The notes beneath the pieces are model-generated. The model did no database searches and was not told where the DNA came from. It worked only from the letters and a program-made list of their open reading frames with translations. The position numbers were made by a program, and so were the translations under genes. 40,764 nt of DNA from a virus, in IMG/VR virus record IMGVR_UViG_3300049460_000379, positions 1 through 40,764 of that record; one strand, 5' to 3'. Shown piece by piece: positions 1 to 10,648 of the stretch. Every line of letters starts with the position of its first letter. Position 1 is the stretch's first letter.

Positions 1-270
1 CTAAGCCTTGCCCTCATGCGGCATCCGATGCCTACCCTTGGCCGGTGCGATCCGCTGGTGGTTGACCTCGGCCCAGCGCTCAACGAACTTCTTGGCCAGG
101 GCCTCGGTAGCGACCATGGCGTCCACCGCATGCATCGACTCGCCATCGGGGAAGACCCCTATGCGCCACTGGCCATCTGCCATCTTCCGGATAAGGGCAA
201 AGGTCGCCCCTTCCCACTCGGCGAAGGTGGCGGCTCCGGGGATGCTTGGCGGCTTCCAGATGACGGGCAT
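1..270 (-). CDS. Hypothetical 89-aa protein downstream of the tailspike
   Basis: Small soluble ORF starting at ATG 270, 17 bases after the tailspike stop, so it is the last gene of the late operon in this window. It is rich in Trp and charged residues (WKPPSIPG near the start, AEWEG, a basic C-terminus). I do not recognise the family. It ends at a TAG at positions 1-3. Because TAG is read as sense in the neighbouring late genes, this may not be the true end. If the sequence is circular, read-through would add about 12 residues and stop at a TGA inside attP. A position next to the tailspike would fit an assembly or host-range accessory role, but that is inference. Confidence 0.6.
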   Translation of the reverse strand: MPVIWKPPSIPGAATFAEWEGATFALIRKMADGQWRIGVFPDGESMHAVDAMVATEALAKKFVERWAEVNHQRIAPAKGRHRMPHEGKA

Positions 271-287
271 GGAGCATGATATCCACC

Positions 288-2174
288 TTACGGATGGTCG
301 GCGCGGTAGGCGTCGAACTCCCGCTTAAGATCCTGGATAGCGGCGGTAAGCAAGGGGACCATCTTCGAGTGATCGACCGTCTGGTATCGCGGTTCGATGA
401 CGCCGGTTTCTTCGTTTGCGCCCGAACCGTCCTTCTCTCCACGGACAGCATTCGGGACGAAAGGCTGAAGCTCATGCGCAAAGAAGCTATCGATCGTCTC
501 TCCCGGCTCGACCTTGAAGTTAAGCCTGTACGGCTTGAGTTGCATGATCCGGTCCAGTCCATCCGGTATAGGGACCTAGTTTTCCTTGAGGCGGTAGTCC
601 GAGGAAGTTGCGTATGTCGTTGCCGATGCCGTAAGGCTGATGGCCCCGACCAAGGTCGGCGATGTGCCGCCCTTCCAGAAATTCATGATCGCGCCATCCG
701 TGCCCTGCCGCCGAACCTCTAATACGGATCGGCTGGTCTGACTAGCGTACGTGTTAAACCCCTGGAGGAATGACCAACCGTCGTTGCCGTTCGTGCCGTC
801 GCAACGAGCGATGGCTCCGATATGGAACTGCGTAGCTCCAGATCCGCTAACTGTCGTTCCGTTGGCTCCTGCGTTCGAACCAGATCCGTTTATGTAGATA
901 TATCCGGCATCTGTTCCGCCAACCTGCGAATCCACAACGAGGTGGTCTGTGTACGCCGACGTAGACACGTTGTAGCTCTGGAGTCGAACGGAATTGGCAA
1001 TAGCAATATCGGGGGAAATCTGGAAAGGATTGGATTGACTTGCGCGATACACACCACCTGTGCACTGCCGTCCCGCGATACTGCCTGGCAAATTTGGGAA
1101 CGCCGGATGGGCATCGATAATGCCGCCCTTGTGCGCCAGATAGCGAGGGCCTGTTACGGCCGTGCTTGTGAACGTGCAGTCCTTGACGACTACGGTCCCC
1201 TGCGCAACACCGATGAAGTACGCCGAGAACGAGAGTCCCGATCCCACCGTAGCAGTGATCACACCCGTGAAGATCATGCCAGGAGAGCCCACATGCAAGT
1301 GGCTCTGAGCGCTACCGCTTATCGTATAGTCGGAAGAAAGGTAGACGGAACCGCTTGCGCCAGCCGTTACCTGAGAATTCAGGCAGGCTCCGAACTCCAT
1401 CTGTCCGCACTGAATGAAACCACCAGTCGTGGCGTATACGCCCTCACCGGCTGTTGCGATGACCTTGAAGCCAGCGATGAAGTACGTGGCCCCCTTTTCG
1501 GCGTAGAAGCAGGCAACGGCAGCCGACGTGACCACACAGGCGGACGGATTGGTCGTATTCCCAATGAAATAGACCTAACCCTCTCCAGTAAATGGTGCGG
1601 ACTAAGAAGCCCCAATGGAGTAACTTCCATCAGCGACGTTCACCGTCACATTGTGGCCGTTGAGATCCAGTGTCGATGAGATGACATCGCAAGCATGCTG
1701 GATGGTCTTAAAGGCCCCTGCTGCCGTGTTAGAAAGTCCGTTATTGTTGTCGTTGCCATCTGTGCGAACGTAGAAGATGCGGTCAGTACCAAGCCTTTCC
1801 TTGACGACGGCCTGAAGCGTGGCTGCGGATCCATCGCCGCGCTGGAAAGCTACGAGAGTCGCCCCAAGACCAGGGCCGACCGCCGCTAGGTCGGCTAGAT
1901 CAGCAGACGGGGAAACATTGTCACGGGTCCACACAACGGAATTCAGGGGGTCGCGAAGCTCGTACCGGTACTGCTGAGGCTGTAAGTACATGATAGCCTC
2001 GCCACGCGCATCCAGGGTAAGGGGATTGGCGTTCGCGATGGTCCCGGCCTTGTCAGAATACGTGGCAAGGGGCGTAGACGTACCAGTTTGGTAGGTATAG
2101 AGCCTGTAGCCCGCTGCGGGCTGGCCGACATTGTTTAGAAAGAGCTATTTAGCGCTAGGCGAAAGAGTTGCCAT
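288..2174 (-). CDS. Tailspike/tail fibre with C-terminal S74 intramolecular chaperone; four in-frame TAG
   Basis: 628-codon receptor-binding protein. The N-terminus (MATLSP, then GYRLYTYQTGT and LDARGEA) is the virion-anchoring head typical of podophage tailspikes. The middle (about residues 150-500) is Gly/Ser/Thr-rich and looks like a beta-helix. The C-terminus has the Peptidase_S74 self-cleaving chaperone: SSDYRLKEN, then LKPYRLNF, FFAHELQ and VDHSKMVPLLTAA. Under the standard code it is cut into four pieces by TAG at codons 10 (2145-2147), 191 (1602-1604), 200 (1575-1577) and 533 (576-578). The last lies directly inside the chaperone motif after RLKEN, and the frame continues in register, so it is read through rather than mutated. 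It ends at TAA. The TAG at codon 10 falls in the K-x-x-F segment where related tailspikes commonly have Gln. Confidence 0.93.
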
Positions 2175-2205
2175 AACCACCCTTGGATGATATGAGGTCG
2201 TTGGG

Positions 2206-2406
2206 ATGAACCAAGACAATCACACGTTGTTTCGAATCTTCATGGGGGTAGTAACTACCCCCGCCATTGCGTTCGTTTTGTATGGCATCGCCAGATTGGT
2301 GGCCATGGCCTTGGTCAAGTGGATGCCCGAGTCAGCGTTGAAGCGAAGACTTCTTACTGACACCGATACTGGACGCCTGGCCTACCGTCCCAAAGATCGG
2401 GCCTAG
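2206..2406 (+). CDS. Small membrane protein on the opposite strand inside the late region
   Basis: 66-aa ORF on the plus strand, starting at ATG 2206 with a GAGG-like ribosome site upstream. One hydrophobic segment (about residues 13-34, FMGVVTTPAIAFVLYGIARL) is followed by a basic tail (LKRRLL). It is divergent from the tailspike gene, and its last 75 bases overlap the 3' end of the 695-codon ejection gene on the other strand. The stop is TAG (2404-2406); read-through would add only two codons before TGA. Such a lone reversed gene between tail genes is the usual look of a moron expressed from its own promoter, for example a membrane protein acting in the lysogen. That role is inference; I see no clear promoter. 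Confidence 0.6.
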   Translation: MNQDNHTLFRIFMGVVTTPAIAFVLYGIARLVAMALVKWMPESALKRRLLTDTDTGRLAYRPKDRA

Positions 2407-4419
2407 CTGTGATTCGATGGCAGGTCGCATGAGTTTCGGGATGGACTGAAGGATCTGCTGGGATTCGGCTGAGGTAGGGTCGAGTAGCGCCTTACCCAGC
2501 TTGGCCTTAATCTCGTCCGGCACGCCGAATAGCTTGTATGCCGCGTTGACCGGAGCAACGAGACGCTGGAGGGTGGAGTTTTCGGCAAGCCCGGGCAGAC
2601 CAAGACCCTTCGTCGTCTGCGAGAGGATGTTCTGGCTGGCAAGGTTCTAGACCGTGTTGGATCCCGCCGAGCGACCCACGTTCTGTGCCTGTTTCACTCG
2701 GCTAAGGTCCTCCATGAGAGACTTTATCCCATCCGACTGCTGCGGATTAAGGTAGTCCGCTGCCGACGCGACTTTCTGACCAGTGACCTTCCTAGCAATC
2801 GAGTCCAGTGAACCCACAGCACGTCCAAACTCATCCGGGCGGAGATTTGGATTCCCCAGCGTGTCCACGTCAACGGGATTCTTCGTCACCTTGTCTACAA
2901 GGCCCTGTGCAATCTCCATTCGGTTAGCCGGAGCACTCATCGTACGGAAGCTGTCTCGGGCATCCTTGTAAGCAGGATTCTGGCGTTCCAGCTCTGTCAC
3001 GAATTCCTTTTTCGCCGAGGCAATAGCTGACTGCTCGGTCTTGCCGATACCCATCTGCGGCGCAGTGTTCAACTGGTCGTCCAAGGCCATCTTGATGTAA
3101 TGCTGACCCTTCAGAGACGTCATCGGGTCGCCGATATCGATCCCCTGATTGGCTGCAATGATCTTGGCCTGTTTTGCGGCCTGCTGGATCACTGGGCGCT
3201 GGCCTAGCTCCTGCATCTTTGGCGACGGGGCCAGTGTGCTATCAGCCGCCTTCTGGGCGTCGCTCAAAGCCTTGGCCGCATCATCCTTCCAATATTGCGA
3301 GTTTGCGTTGTTCTTCCCGTCTGCAAGCTGGGCATCCGCGTTCGACTGCCGAGCAACCTGCTGCGATCTGTCATCGTCGAATGCCTTCCCGTACTTTCCG
3401 CCGGCAACCTGATCCCGCCATGCCTTCGCGCTGGCTACATCCTCAGGCGTACCGGCTAGGGTGCGAAGGAAGTTGATGCGGGACGCGTTGTTCTGCGACG
3501 CCTGATCGACAAACTTACCTGCTATGGCAGGATCGGAGTCGGTAACGGCACGCTGAAGCTGGGCAATGCCGGGGCTACCCGTTGCCTCTGCAAGTGTCGG
3601 TTTAACGCCAGGAATGGAAGACGCCACGGTGTTCGGCTGGCCGTCTGCGAATCGAGCGATGGTGTTGGCGACGATGTCTCTCTGCCCGGAATTGGTCAGC
3701 GGGGCCACGAGAGACCTGATACCACGTACCGCCGCACCGCCGAGATTGACAAGGGCCTTGCCGCCAACGCCGCCTGCTGCGCCTATACCAGTATTGATGA
3801 GGCGCTGTCCTTCACCCTGATCGGTAGCAATGGGCTAGATGGCACCCTATATGCCACCAGAGGCCGCCGCACCGGCATAGCCCTAGGGAAGTATGCTTCC
3901 GCCTAGTCCAGCCGCCTTGAGAGCCGTACCGCCAGCTACGGCTTGCGCGCCCTGACCCACGATGTTGCCGGCGATGCCAGCCTTCGTGTTCATCAGTGGA
4001 GCGTCTTGCGCGTTAACCTGCGACTGATCGTCCTTTAGCTGGGCATACTTGTTCCCAAGACTGTCCAGAGCATCGGTGACAACACCCTTGTTGCCGACAG
4101 CTTTCTCAATCATATTGGTCGGCGACATAGCCACGTTAGCCAGGCCCACGCCAGCTTGAGCCATGCCACGTGCATTGTCGTAGACCGACTTGCCCATGCC
4201 TGCTAGCGCATTCTCCGTATTCGACCCGAGACCCGTCTCCGCAGGCTGACCATTCGGCCCCGCGTTAGCGTCGATCAGCTGATACAGCCCCGCCTTCTTG
4301 TAGAACTCGGTGGGGTCCATGCTGGCGTAGTACTTGGTACGGATCGCCGACGCTAGCTTGCCGTCAGGGATGTCCTTGTACTGCGGGTATTTTTGGCGAA
4401 AGTCGTCAAGTACCGTCAT
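2332..4419 (-). CDS. Large DNA-ejection-type protein (about 695 aa); four in-frame TAG
   Basis: Begins MTVLDDFRQKYPQYKDIPDG, a head common to podophage internal/ejection proteins, overlapping the transglycosylase stop by ATGA. Residues 160-225 are Gly/Ala-rich and hydrophobic (GAAASGG, GAAGGVGG), which fits membrane insertion. The rest is a long Ala/Lys/Gln-rich helical region. TAG occurs at codons 179 (3883-3885), 191 (3847-3849), 195 (3835-3837) and 591 (2647-2649); three sit within 17 codons, yet the frame is intact on both sides. The family often has a G-A-L-Q-P motif here and this protein has G-A-I-TAG-P, which points to Gln. It ends at TGA 2332. By position it is the gp16/gp20-like partner of the two upstream ejection proteins. 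Confidence 0.85.
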
Positions 4420-6224
4420 TTAAGGAGTCCGAGGGGGTCATGGTCCGGAGGCGTCGATGCACTGCCCTATCCGGTAGTAGTCGAGCCAAACTGCTTCATG
4501 CCGTCCATGATGATCTTCTTCTGTGAGTCCACCGCATCCTGTTGGCCCTTGATATCGACGTGGAGTACGTCGGCGACGGCGTTGAGGGACTTGTCAGACA
4601 GTTCCTTACGAAGCAGCTTCTTCGCTTCCTCAGCCGTGGAGATTGGCGTACCGCCCGCGCCGGTCTGGCCCGACATAATGCGCGCGTAGTCGGTTGATGC
4701 CGTCGTGATCGCCGCATCAAGCGCCGCCACATCCGGATCGCCCAACGCGGCCTGTCCGCCGAGCAGCCACTTGTTGATGAGCGGCGAGCCAGTGCGGTCG
4801 AGCTTGGCCGACAGTGCAAGGGCCTGATCCATGTTGTTCTGGAAGCCCTTTTCCGACTTCTGCATCATATCGGACTGCGACTGAAGCTTAGTCAGCGAGG
4901 TTTGCAGTGCCTTGTTACGACCCTTCGTCGTAGCGAGTTCCTGTGGTGTTACACCGGCATCCTTGGCGATCTGGGCCTTGATATTGGCGACCTGGGCACG
5001 CTGTCCCGTAGCCTCCTTACCGTACCCCTTGATGCCACTGTCACCGGTAAGGATGTCTGCCCACGCGGCATTGTGCAGGGCGTCGTCATTGAGGCCCTGA
5101 TTCACGCCGGAACTCTTGTCGGCCGGACCACCGGGGATTGGCTCAAGGGTCTGCCCGTCCGCCTGATATCGGTATCCGCTCGGAGCGCCGGACGTGCTCG
5201 TTTTCTTACCCATCACGCGTTGTCCACCGCCTGCCTTGGCGAGGACGGACGGCACATACGCCTGAGTCTCCGCAGGAAGCGACGATAGGGCAGCCGCTGG
5301 GTCGCCGTTGGCATCCTTTAGGGCCTTCGACACACGGCCAGGGCCGGCGTTGTACGCAGCCAGGGCGAGTGTGTTGTTGCCGCCGAAATAGTTCTGCATG
5401 GCGCCCAGATAGTCCTTGCCCACGCGAACATTTTCGGCAGGTGAGCCATCCTTAGCCGGGGCGACACCGAAGCCCGGATCAGCGGCCGTTCCAGGCATGA
5501 GCTGCATGAGGCCCTGAGCCCCAGCCGAAGACACGGCGTTCGGGTTGCCACCAGACTCCTGCTACATGACGGCCCCAGCGAGGCCAGTCGGAGCCGTCGC
5601 ACTGCCCTGCGACGGATCGGAAGCATAGTTCAGAGGCGAGGCAGTTCCCTTCGTCGGATCGACCATAGCCCAGCCCTGATCGGTCTGGATAAGCTGCGGT
5701 TTAGCCGGAGCAGCCGGTGAGGAATAGACCTGCTTGCCGGTCGCCGGATCGATAAGCGTGCTGCCGGGAGTGACTTGGATGAGGTCTTTCTTTGTCTGCG
5801 GGTCGATGGAGTTGGCGATCTTGCGCATGTTTTCGACCATGGACGGGTCGAACTGGGCGGGAAGGTTCGGCCCGAGGATCTTCGACGCCTCCGGGTAAAT
5901 CGTCTTGTAGACGTTCGCAGCACCTTCAGTGTCGCCAGCATCGGCGAGTGCCGTCACGAGGCGAGCATGCTGGCCGAGGCGTGCAAGGTCCTTATCCCCA
6001 ATAGACTTCTGCTGCTCACCCATCGCCGTGGACTGCTGCTGAAGCTTCAGGCCAGCGCTCGGGTCGGACTGATAAATCTGCGAGAGCGCATTCTGATCGC
6101 CACCTACGGCACTCTGGGCATACTGGGCAAGAATCGAGTTCTTGCGCTGATCCTGCCCACGATCAAAGCCGGAGTTGACTGCCCCTAGGATGTCAGGCTG
6201 GAGAAGGCCGCTAATCGTTGCCAT
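4416..6224 (-). CDS. Lytic transglycosylase-type ejection protein; two in-frame TAG
   Basis: 602 codons from ATG 6224, overlapping the upstream gene by ATGA. About residues 220-310 form an SLT/goose-lysozyme-like domain: QESGGNPNAVSSAGAQGLMQ (the Glu of ES is the expected catalytic acid), LMPGTA, and LAAYNAGPGRV. The flanks are Ala/Gln-rich and helical. It is expected to travel in the virion and open the peptidoglycan during DNA injection. TAG at codon 221 (5562-5564) falls immediately before QES, splitting the catalytic motif under the standard code. A second TAG at codon 586 (4467-4469) is followed by 16 more codons ending at TGA 4416, which overlaps the next start as ATGA. Reading through both gives the usual gene spacing of this operon. 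Confidence 0.92.
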
Positions 6225-7201
6225 CAGATGCCACCCCAAAGGCCGTCAGACAAGGTCGCATTGGAGCCGCCTGGGTTGTACTGGCTGCCAAGGTACTGGC
6301 CTGCTGCGCCCGCAACCTGCTGCGCACCGTTCGCCCACGAGTTAGCCGCACCGTAGATGCCGTTAGCCGTAGCCGTGCCAGCGTTCGTCAGGTTGTTCCC
6401 CACTGCGTTGGCATAGCTCGTTCCATTCGCCACCATCTGGTTGGTAGCCGTCTGGGCCACGCCTGCGAGAGAGGCAAGGCGGTTAGCGTAGGGCTGGTAG
6501 CCCTGCTGATCCGCATAGTCGTTGCCGAACTTGGTGAGTGCCTTCAGCGTAGCTCCGGAGTTGAGCCCACCGCGAGCAGCCGCCGAAGCTTGAACAGACT
6601 TGTTGCCTTCATCGAGGCCGAACTGGTAGCCCGGAGTCGCCCGGAACGCTGCGAACGCGTCCTACTGAGCCTGAGCCGTGGACTGTGGTGTAGATGCCTG
6701 CGTGGCCTGCTTTCCACCGCCGTACTGGCTATAGAGCGTATTCAGTCGGCTATTGATGGCCGAGAGGCTTGAGTCCGTCTGGTAGTCCTTGTGGAATCCA
6801 GCGTAATGCTCGGCGACGGCCTGATCCCACGCCTGTTTATAGGCCGGGTCAGACTGGTACAGGGCAGAGTTGACCGTGGGCACACCCTGGTCATCCAGAG
6901 ACACGAATGGATTCGATGTGGAGCCTGCACCGTTAGATGCCGTGCCGCCACCGTACTGGCCCGAGCCATCCGTGGGGAGGCCAAGTAGCTTCATGTACTG
7001 ATTAAGGCCAGTCAGTCCCGCATCGCGGAACGGAGCCTGATCGGCCCTCTGCTGGTTGAAGATTTGTAGCTGGGTGGCGTTAGCCGAATCAGCGGCGTCC
7101 GTCTGGGCTTGCCCCGCCTTCTTCGCTGCCTTTGCCTACTTGCTGGAGGCGTAGACTGCACCGCCTGCGGCTACGGCTGCCGCCGCCACACCCCACGGCA
7201 T
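6224..7201 (-). CDS. DNA ejection/transfer protein, P22 gp7-like; two in-frame TAG
   Basis: 325 codons from ATG 7201 (TAATG overlap with the cupin gene). An Ala-rich hydrophobic N-terminus is followed by a Gly/Ser/Gln-rich middle. The C-terminal domain has TPGYQFGLDEGNKSVQ, AARGGLNSGATLKAL, and NRLASLAG, the signature of podovirus internal virion proteins that are ejected ahead of the DNA. TAG at codons 22 (7136-7138) and 180 (6662-6664); the second lies just before the DAF-x-x-F-x-x-TPGY block, so without read-through the conserved half is lost. It ends at TGA 6224. Confidence 0.88.
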
Positions 7202-7614
7202 TAGACGCCCTCCACGATCTGGTGTTCGTCGCGCACTTCAACGCTACCCGTTCGGGACACGTTGTGAATGCAGAGGACGAGGGTATCGTCTTCGAGGGAC
7301 TCGAACATGTGTTTCACTCCGGCCTTGATGTAGATAGGAAACGGGGCGGTGTAAGTCTTGCCTTCACAGGTGACGGAGCCCTTTGCGACAAACGAGGTGT
7401 GGTCGTACTCGTGCGAATGCTACGGGACAAGCGTATGCGCCTTCGGGATGCGCATTTCCTTGATGAACACGCCATCGGCAGCGGTATACTCGGCCCCGTA
7501 GGGCTGGCACTGGGCGCGGACTGTGCAGGTATCGCAAGGACTGGCCTACTTGGCGATATGCGCTGCAACCATCGACATCGCCGGTCCGCCAGCCATAAAT
7601 AGTTCTGCGCTCAT
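7201..7614 (-). CDS. Cupin-fold metal-binding protein; two in-frame TAG
   Basis: 137 codons from ATG 7614. The core reads H-S-H-E-Y-D-H, then AKGSVTCEG, and AGVKHMFESLEDDT with a further His: a small double-stranded beta-helix with cupin-type metal ligands. An upstream CDTC and a QC may be extra cysteine ligands. TAG at codons 23 (7546-7548) and 65 (7420-7422). The second sits in L-V-P-TAG-H-S-H, where similar phage cupins commonly have PQH. It lies between a 2-oxoglutarate oxygenase-like gene and the ejection genes, an arrangement seen in some podophages. The substrate is unknown. It ends at TAA 7201. Confidence 0.82.
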
Positions 7615-7618
7615 TGGT

Positions 7619-8182
7619 TCACCGTATGCAGATAATGAGGGTGATGCGGTCGCTATCGGAGTCGTTCTTGACCCAGTGAAGGCGACTATTGTCGAAAGTG
7701 TAGAGGTCTCCCGGTTCCGGCCTTAGTTCCTCGCCTTCGAAGTGGAAGGCCTGGTCCTTGTTACCCTTCACCTGAATCGCGTACTTCCGGTAGTGTCCGG
7801 CGTGCCAGCCCTGATCGATATGCGGACGGACTTCACCACCGGGGGGAATCTTGGTGATGAGGACGCCGCCGAGGTATTCGCCACCGACACGATGCAGGAC
7901 CTTTCGGGATAGTGACCACGCGGCGGGGATATTCTTAATCACCGGATACCACGATGACACGTGCTCGGCATTGAACGCCTGGATATCACCCGTGAAGTTA
8001 GCCCAATCGTTGTAGCGGACCCAGATGTCGGAAACAGCCTTGTGTGGCGTCTCGTAAGCATCAGTCCGCATCCGGTGCGTATTCCATACCTGCGGATTCT
8101 CGTCGAGCTACCTGACCAAGGCCGACACGTCGTATCCTGACTCAATGTGGCTGATAGCCTCTCCCTTATGAAACCTGCTCAC
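7619..8182 (-). CDS. Aspartyl/asparaginyl beta-hydroxylase-like 2-oxoglutarate/Fe(II) dioxygenase; one in-frame TAG
   Basis: 187 codons. The start is GTG 8182, in a GTGA overlap with the upstream stop; the alternative ATG at 8071 would drop a coherent N-terminus. The double-stranded beta-helix shows the H-x-D facial-triad part (RPHIDQGWHAG), then AIQVKGN, PGDLYTFDNSRLHWVKN and a DRITL segment that supplies the distal His and the Arg for 2-oxoglutarate. TAG at codon 25 (8108-8110) lies before LDENPQVW. It is expected to hydroxylate a protein side chain; whether the target is a virion protein or a host factor cannot be told. Its place among tail and ejection genes suggests late expression. Confidence 0.87.
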
Positions 8183-8661
8183 TGATTGTCCAGTAGTTGC
8201 TGCTGCTTGTACGAGGGCAGCTTGGATATCTGAGAAGCCCCGGAAAGGTTGTTCTATTGAGACACCTGAGTCTGTGTATTGACGACATCCGTGACTGCCG
8301 AAACCTGCGATGCCACCGACTGGATGTTGCTTGCCACACTCAACACCTGATCCTGAACCTCTGTCTGCGTCGTGGCGATGTCCGGAAGCGTGGCTGCGTC
8401 GATCCCGCCAAGACGCCTATCCGCAACCTCGCGGAAGAACTTGTACCAAACCTGCGACATGCGCCCGCTGCTATCGGTAAGGGGAACGTTGGGCTGCGGT
8501 AGCCAATCCACCTGCTTACGCGTAGCCTAGCTTCCCGACCATGCGACACGACCCGTGGCAGACCCGACGCCCGAAACGGTGGCGCATACTCCAGAGGCAA
8601 ACTTGATGGGCAGTGAACCGGATCGCGTCCCCGCAACGGTTAGGCAGGATGCGGTAGCCAT
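8179..8661 (-). CDS. Small virion/tail-associated protein with coiled coil; two in-frame TAG
   Basis: 160 codons from ATG 8661 (TAATG overlap). The first 45 residues are Gly/Ser/Ala-rich. The block QVDWLPQPNVPLTDSSGRMSQ and the following WYKFFREV are typical of a phage structural protein encoded near the tail genes. Residues 95-135 form a Gln/Ser/Val heptad-like helix (QSVASQVSAVTDVV). TAG at codons 45 (8527-8529) and 136 (8254-8256). The stretch after the second TAG ends QQQLLDNQ at TGA 8179, which overlaps the next GTG start by four bases. The exact role is not known. Confidence 0.75.
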
Positions 8662-9239
8662 TAGTTAGGAAGACCGATGATCCATGAATTTATCGTGTGC
8701 GTCCCGCCACCTGCATACACCTCCTCAGTGATGCCAGAGACCACGCAGCCGCTACCTCCTACGGTTGTCAGATCGATCGCCGAACCGCCAGGCGACGCGG
8801 CCAACTGGAAGTTGTTCGTCGTTGCTGCGGAAACATAGTATACCGTGCCCTCTGTGAGTCCAGACGGAACGGTATCGCCATAAATGACGACCTTCTGGCC
8901 GTTGCTGAACCCGTGAGCCGTGCAGGTAATCGTGTCGGCTGTCGTGTCAGCGATGAATTCCTTTGGGCTTCCGGCATTTGGCGAGTATCCGAGGTAGGTT
9001 CCTCCGTTCCACAGGCCAAGCCACCGCACCGTCTGTCCAACAGGCACAGTGATGTTCGCCGAAGCCGTGATCGACCTCTAGGCAGAGGCAGATGCCCCAA
9101 AGGTGACGGCCGGCCTAGCGTATCCGCCGCCCGTGAACTCGTTGGCACCAGTTCCAGCAGGGAACCCGCTGTGGGCACTGATTGCAGTGATCGTAAGCGC
9201 ATTCAACATCGCGTCTTTAGTAGTGGTTGCGAAGCTCAT
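8661..9239 (-). CDS. Tail/head appendage protein; one in-frame TAG
   Basis: 192 codons from ATG 9239 (ATGA overlap with the gp10-like gene). The N-terminal half carries the ANEFTGGGYARPAVTFG motif found in many small phage tail or decoration proteins. The C-terminal half is a Thr/Gly-rich insert (TCTAHGFSNGQKVVIYG, GLTEGTVYYV) resembling an immunoglobulin-like or adhesin-type beta domain of surface proteins. TAG at codon 54 (9078-9080) separates the two halves. It ends at TAA 8661. Confidence 0.78.
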
Positions 9240-10648
9240 TTCACACCCTTTGTAGCGTCTAGATTTGCCCCGTATACAGCAATCTTAACGGGCTCTGTTG
9301 TGCGAAGTCGGTACACGCGACGGCGTGACAGACCTAGCCGTCTGACGATACCCCGCATCCGATAGTCGCCAATCTGTCCCATCTATATGTCGCGCTCATT
9401 GCTAAAGTTACGACATCCATCGTCAGACCAAGAAAGTCGCCACTTGGGATCACCGCCAGACGTTGGAGCAACATCGCCGTTCAGGCCAACGCCCATTTCT
9501 CCGATGAGTTCCAGGCTGGAGTGACGTAGCCACTTGCTCTCGTTCTCTATCACAGCCCACGCCCTCTCACGTTCGATAATATTTCCGTTGTCGGTGAACG
9601 TGTCGAGGTCGAGAACGTACAGGTTGCCGTTGACGTAATCACCCGTCACATGCATCCCGCCGATGAAGAAATAGGCGTTGTCACGCTGTTGATCACGAAT
9701 GCCCGTAATGGGATTCCGATAGGTAAGCTGTGTCCATCGTCTGGCCGAGGCATCCCATGCCCATGTGGCAAATCCAGGGAACGTAAGGATGTAGAACGTG
9801 TGTCCGTTCTGCTGGTAGGTGTAACCCCACGTCTCCGTGAGGTCGCCGTATGTCCCAATCGCTGTCTCCAGGGCATGAGTGGAGATGCGTTCAGGGCTGT
9901 AGCCATCGGCTTGGTACACGATGCCCGTTCCGCTCTCATTCTGTCCAAGCCAGAACACTGTGTTGTTGGACTTGGCCGGGGTGTAGCGAGCACAGCACCC
10001 GTATTCCATCATGGCCGTGCGGGTGAAGACTAGGTCTGCATCACCCGAAGTCTGGGCTATCTCAATCGTCTGCGTGCCAAACAGCCACAATTCACGGTGG
10101 TCGCTGAGTACTGAGATAATCGGGTCGGGCTGTGCTTCTGCTGAAGCGAAACTAAGGGTATCAAGTGTTGATGCGTCGTCGATATTCGACCAGCCGTAGG
10201 TCCCGTTTTCATTAGGGAACACGATATAGCTGTCCTGAAACGTCCCCTATGCCGTCGTTGGAGCCCCGTCTACATCAGATAGGGCCAGGGTAGTCAGGTC
10301 ATACAGGCTCCATCCTGAGCTGTGCATGACGGCGACCTGCGTATCGTTGTGCTGGATGCATACACGGCCCGTGCCTGGAATCGTCCCGAGTAGAGTAGGT
10401 TCGCCCGAACGGCTAACCTGATACAAAGTCGCGCCCGACACAACATAACCTGTTCCGTTGACAGTGTGGGCTCCACGGATGGGTCCTGCGCCCACCGTAG
10501 CGAACAAACGACGACCCGGAGCCCCGTAGAACATGCCTTCTTCGGACGACCCGGGTGGTGCAGGCTCAAAGAACAGGTTGACCAGCGTCTATGCGGCCAG
10601 CGGAAGGGACCGAGAGGTGTAGGAGGCACCGAGAAAGTCGGTCTTCAC
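9236..10648 (-). CDS. P22 gp10-like packaged-DNA stabilisation (tail hub) protein; three in-frame TAG
   Basis: 470 codons. The start is GTG 10648, directly after the TAA of the connector gene. The N-terminus has the family pattern Y-x-SRS...VNLFFE...GAPGRRLFATVG. The middle contains repeated Gly/Trp beta-propeller-like strands (GTQTIEIAQTSGD, YRNPITGIRDQ). The C-terminus has RRLGLSRRRVYRL and EPVKIAVYGA, as in phage stabilisation proteins. It should sit under the portal and close the head. TAG at codons 20 (10589-10591), 134 (10247-10249) and 422 (9383-9385). The first lies in A-A-TAG-T-L-V-N-L, where relatives often have Gln before the (R/T)-x-VNL. Confidence 0.88.

Noticed and set aside
822-1679. 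285-aa plus-strand ORF
   Set aside because: Antisense to the tailspike beta-helix region, Arg/Ser-rich shadow composition, no ribosome site or domain.
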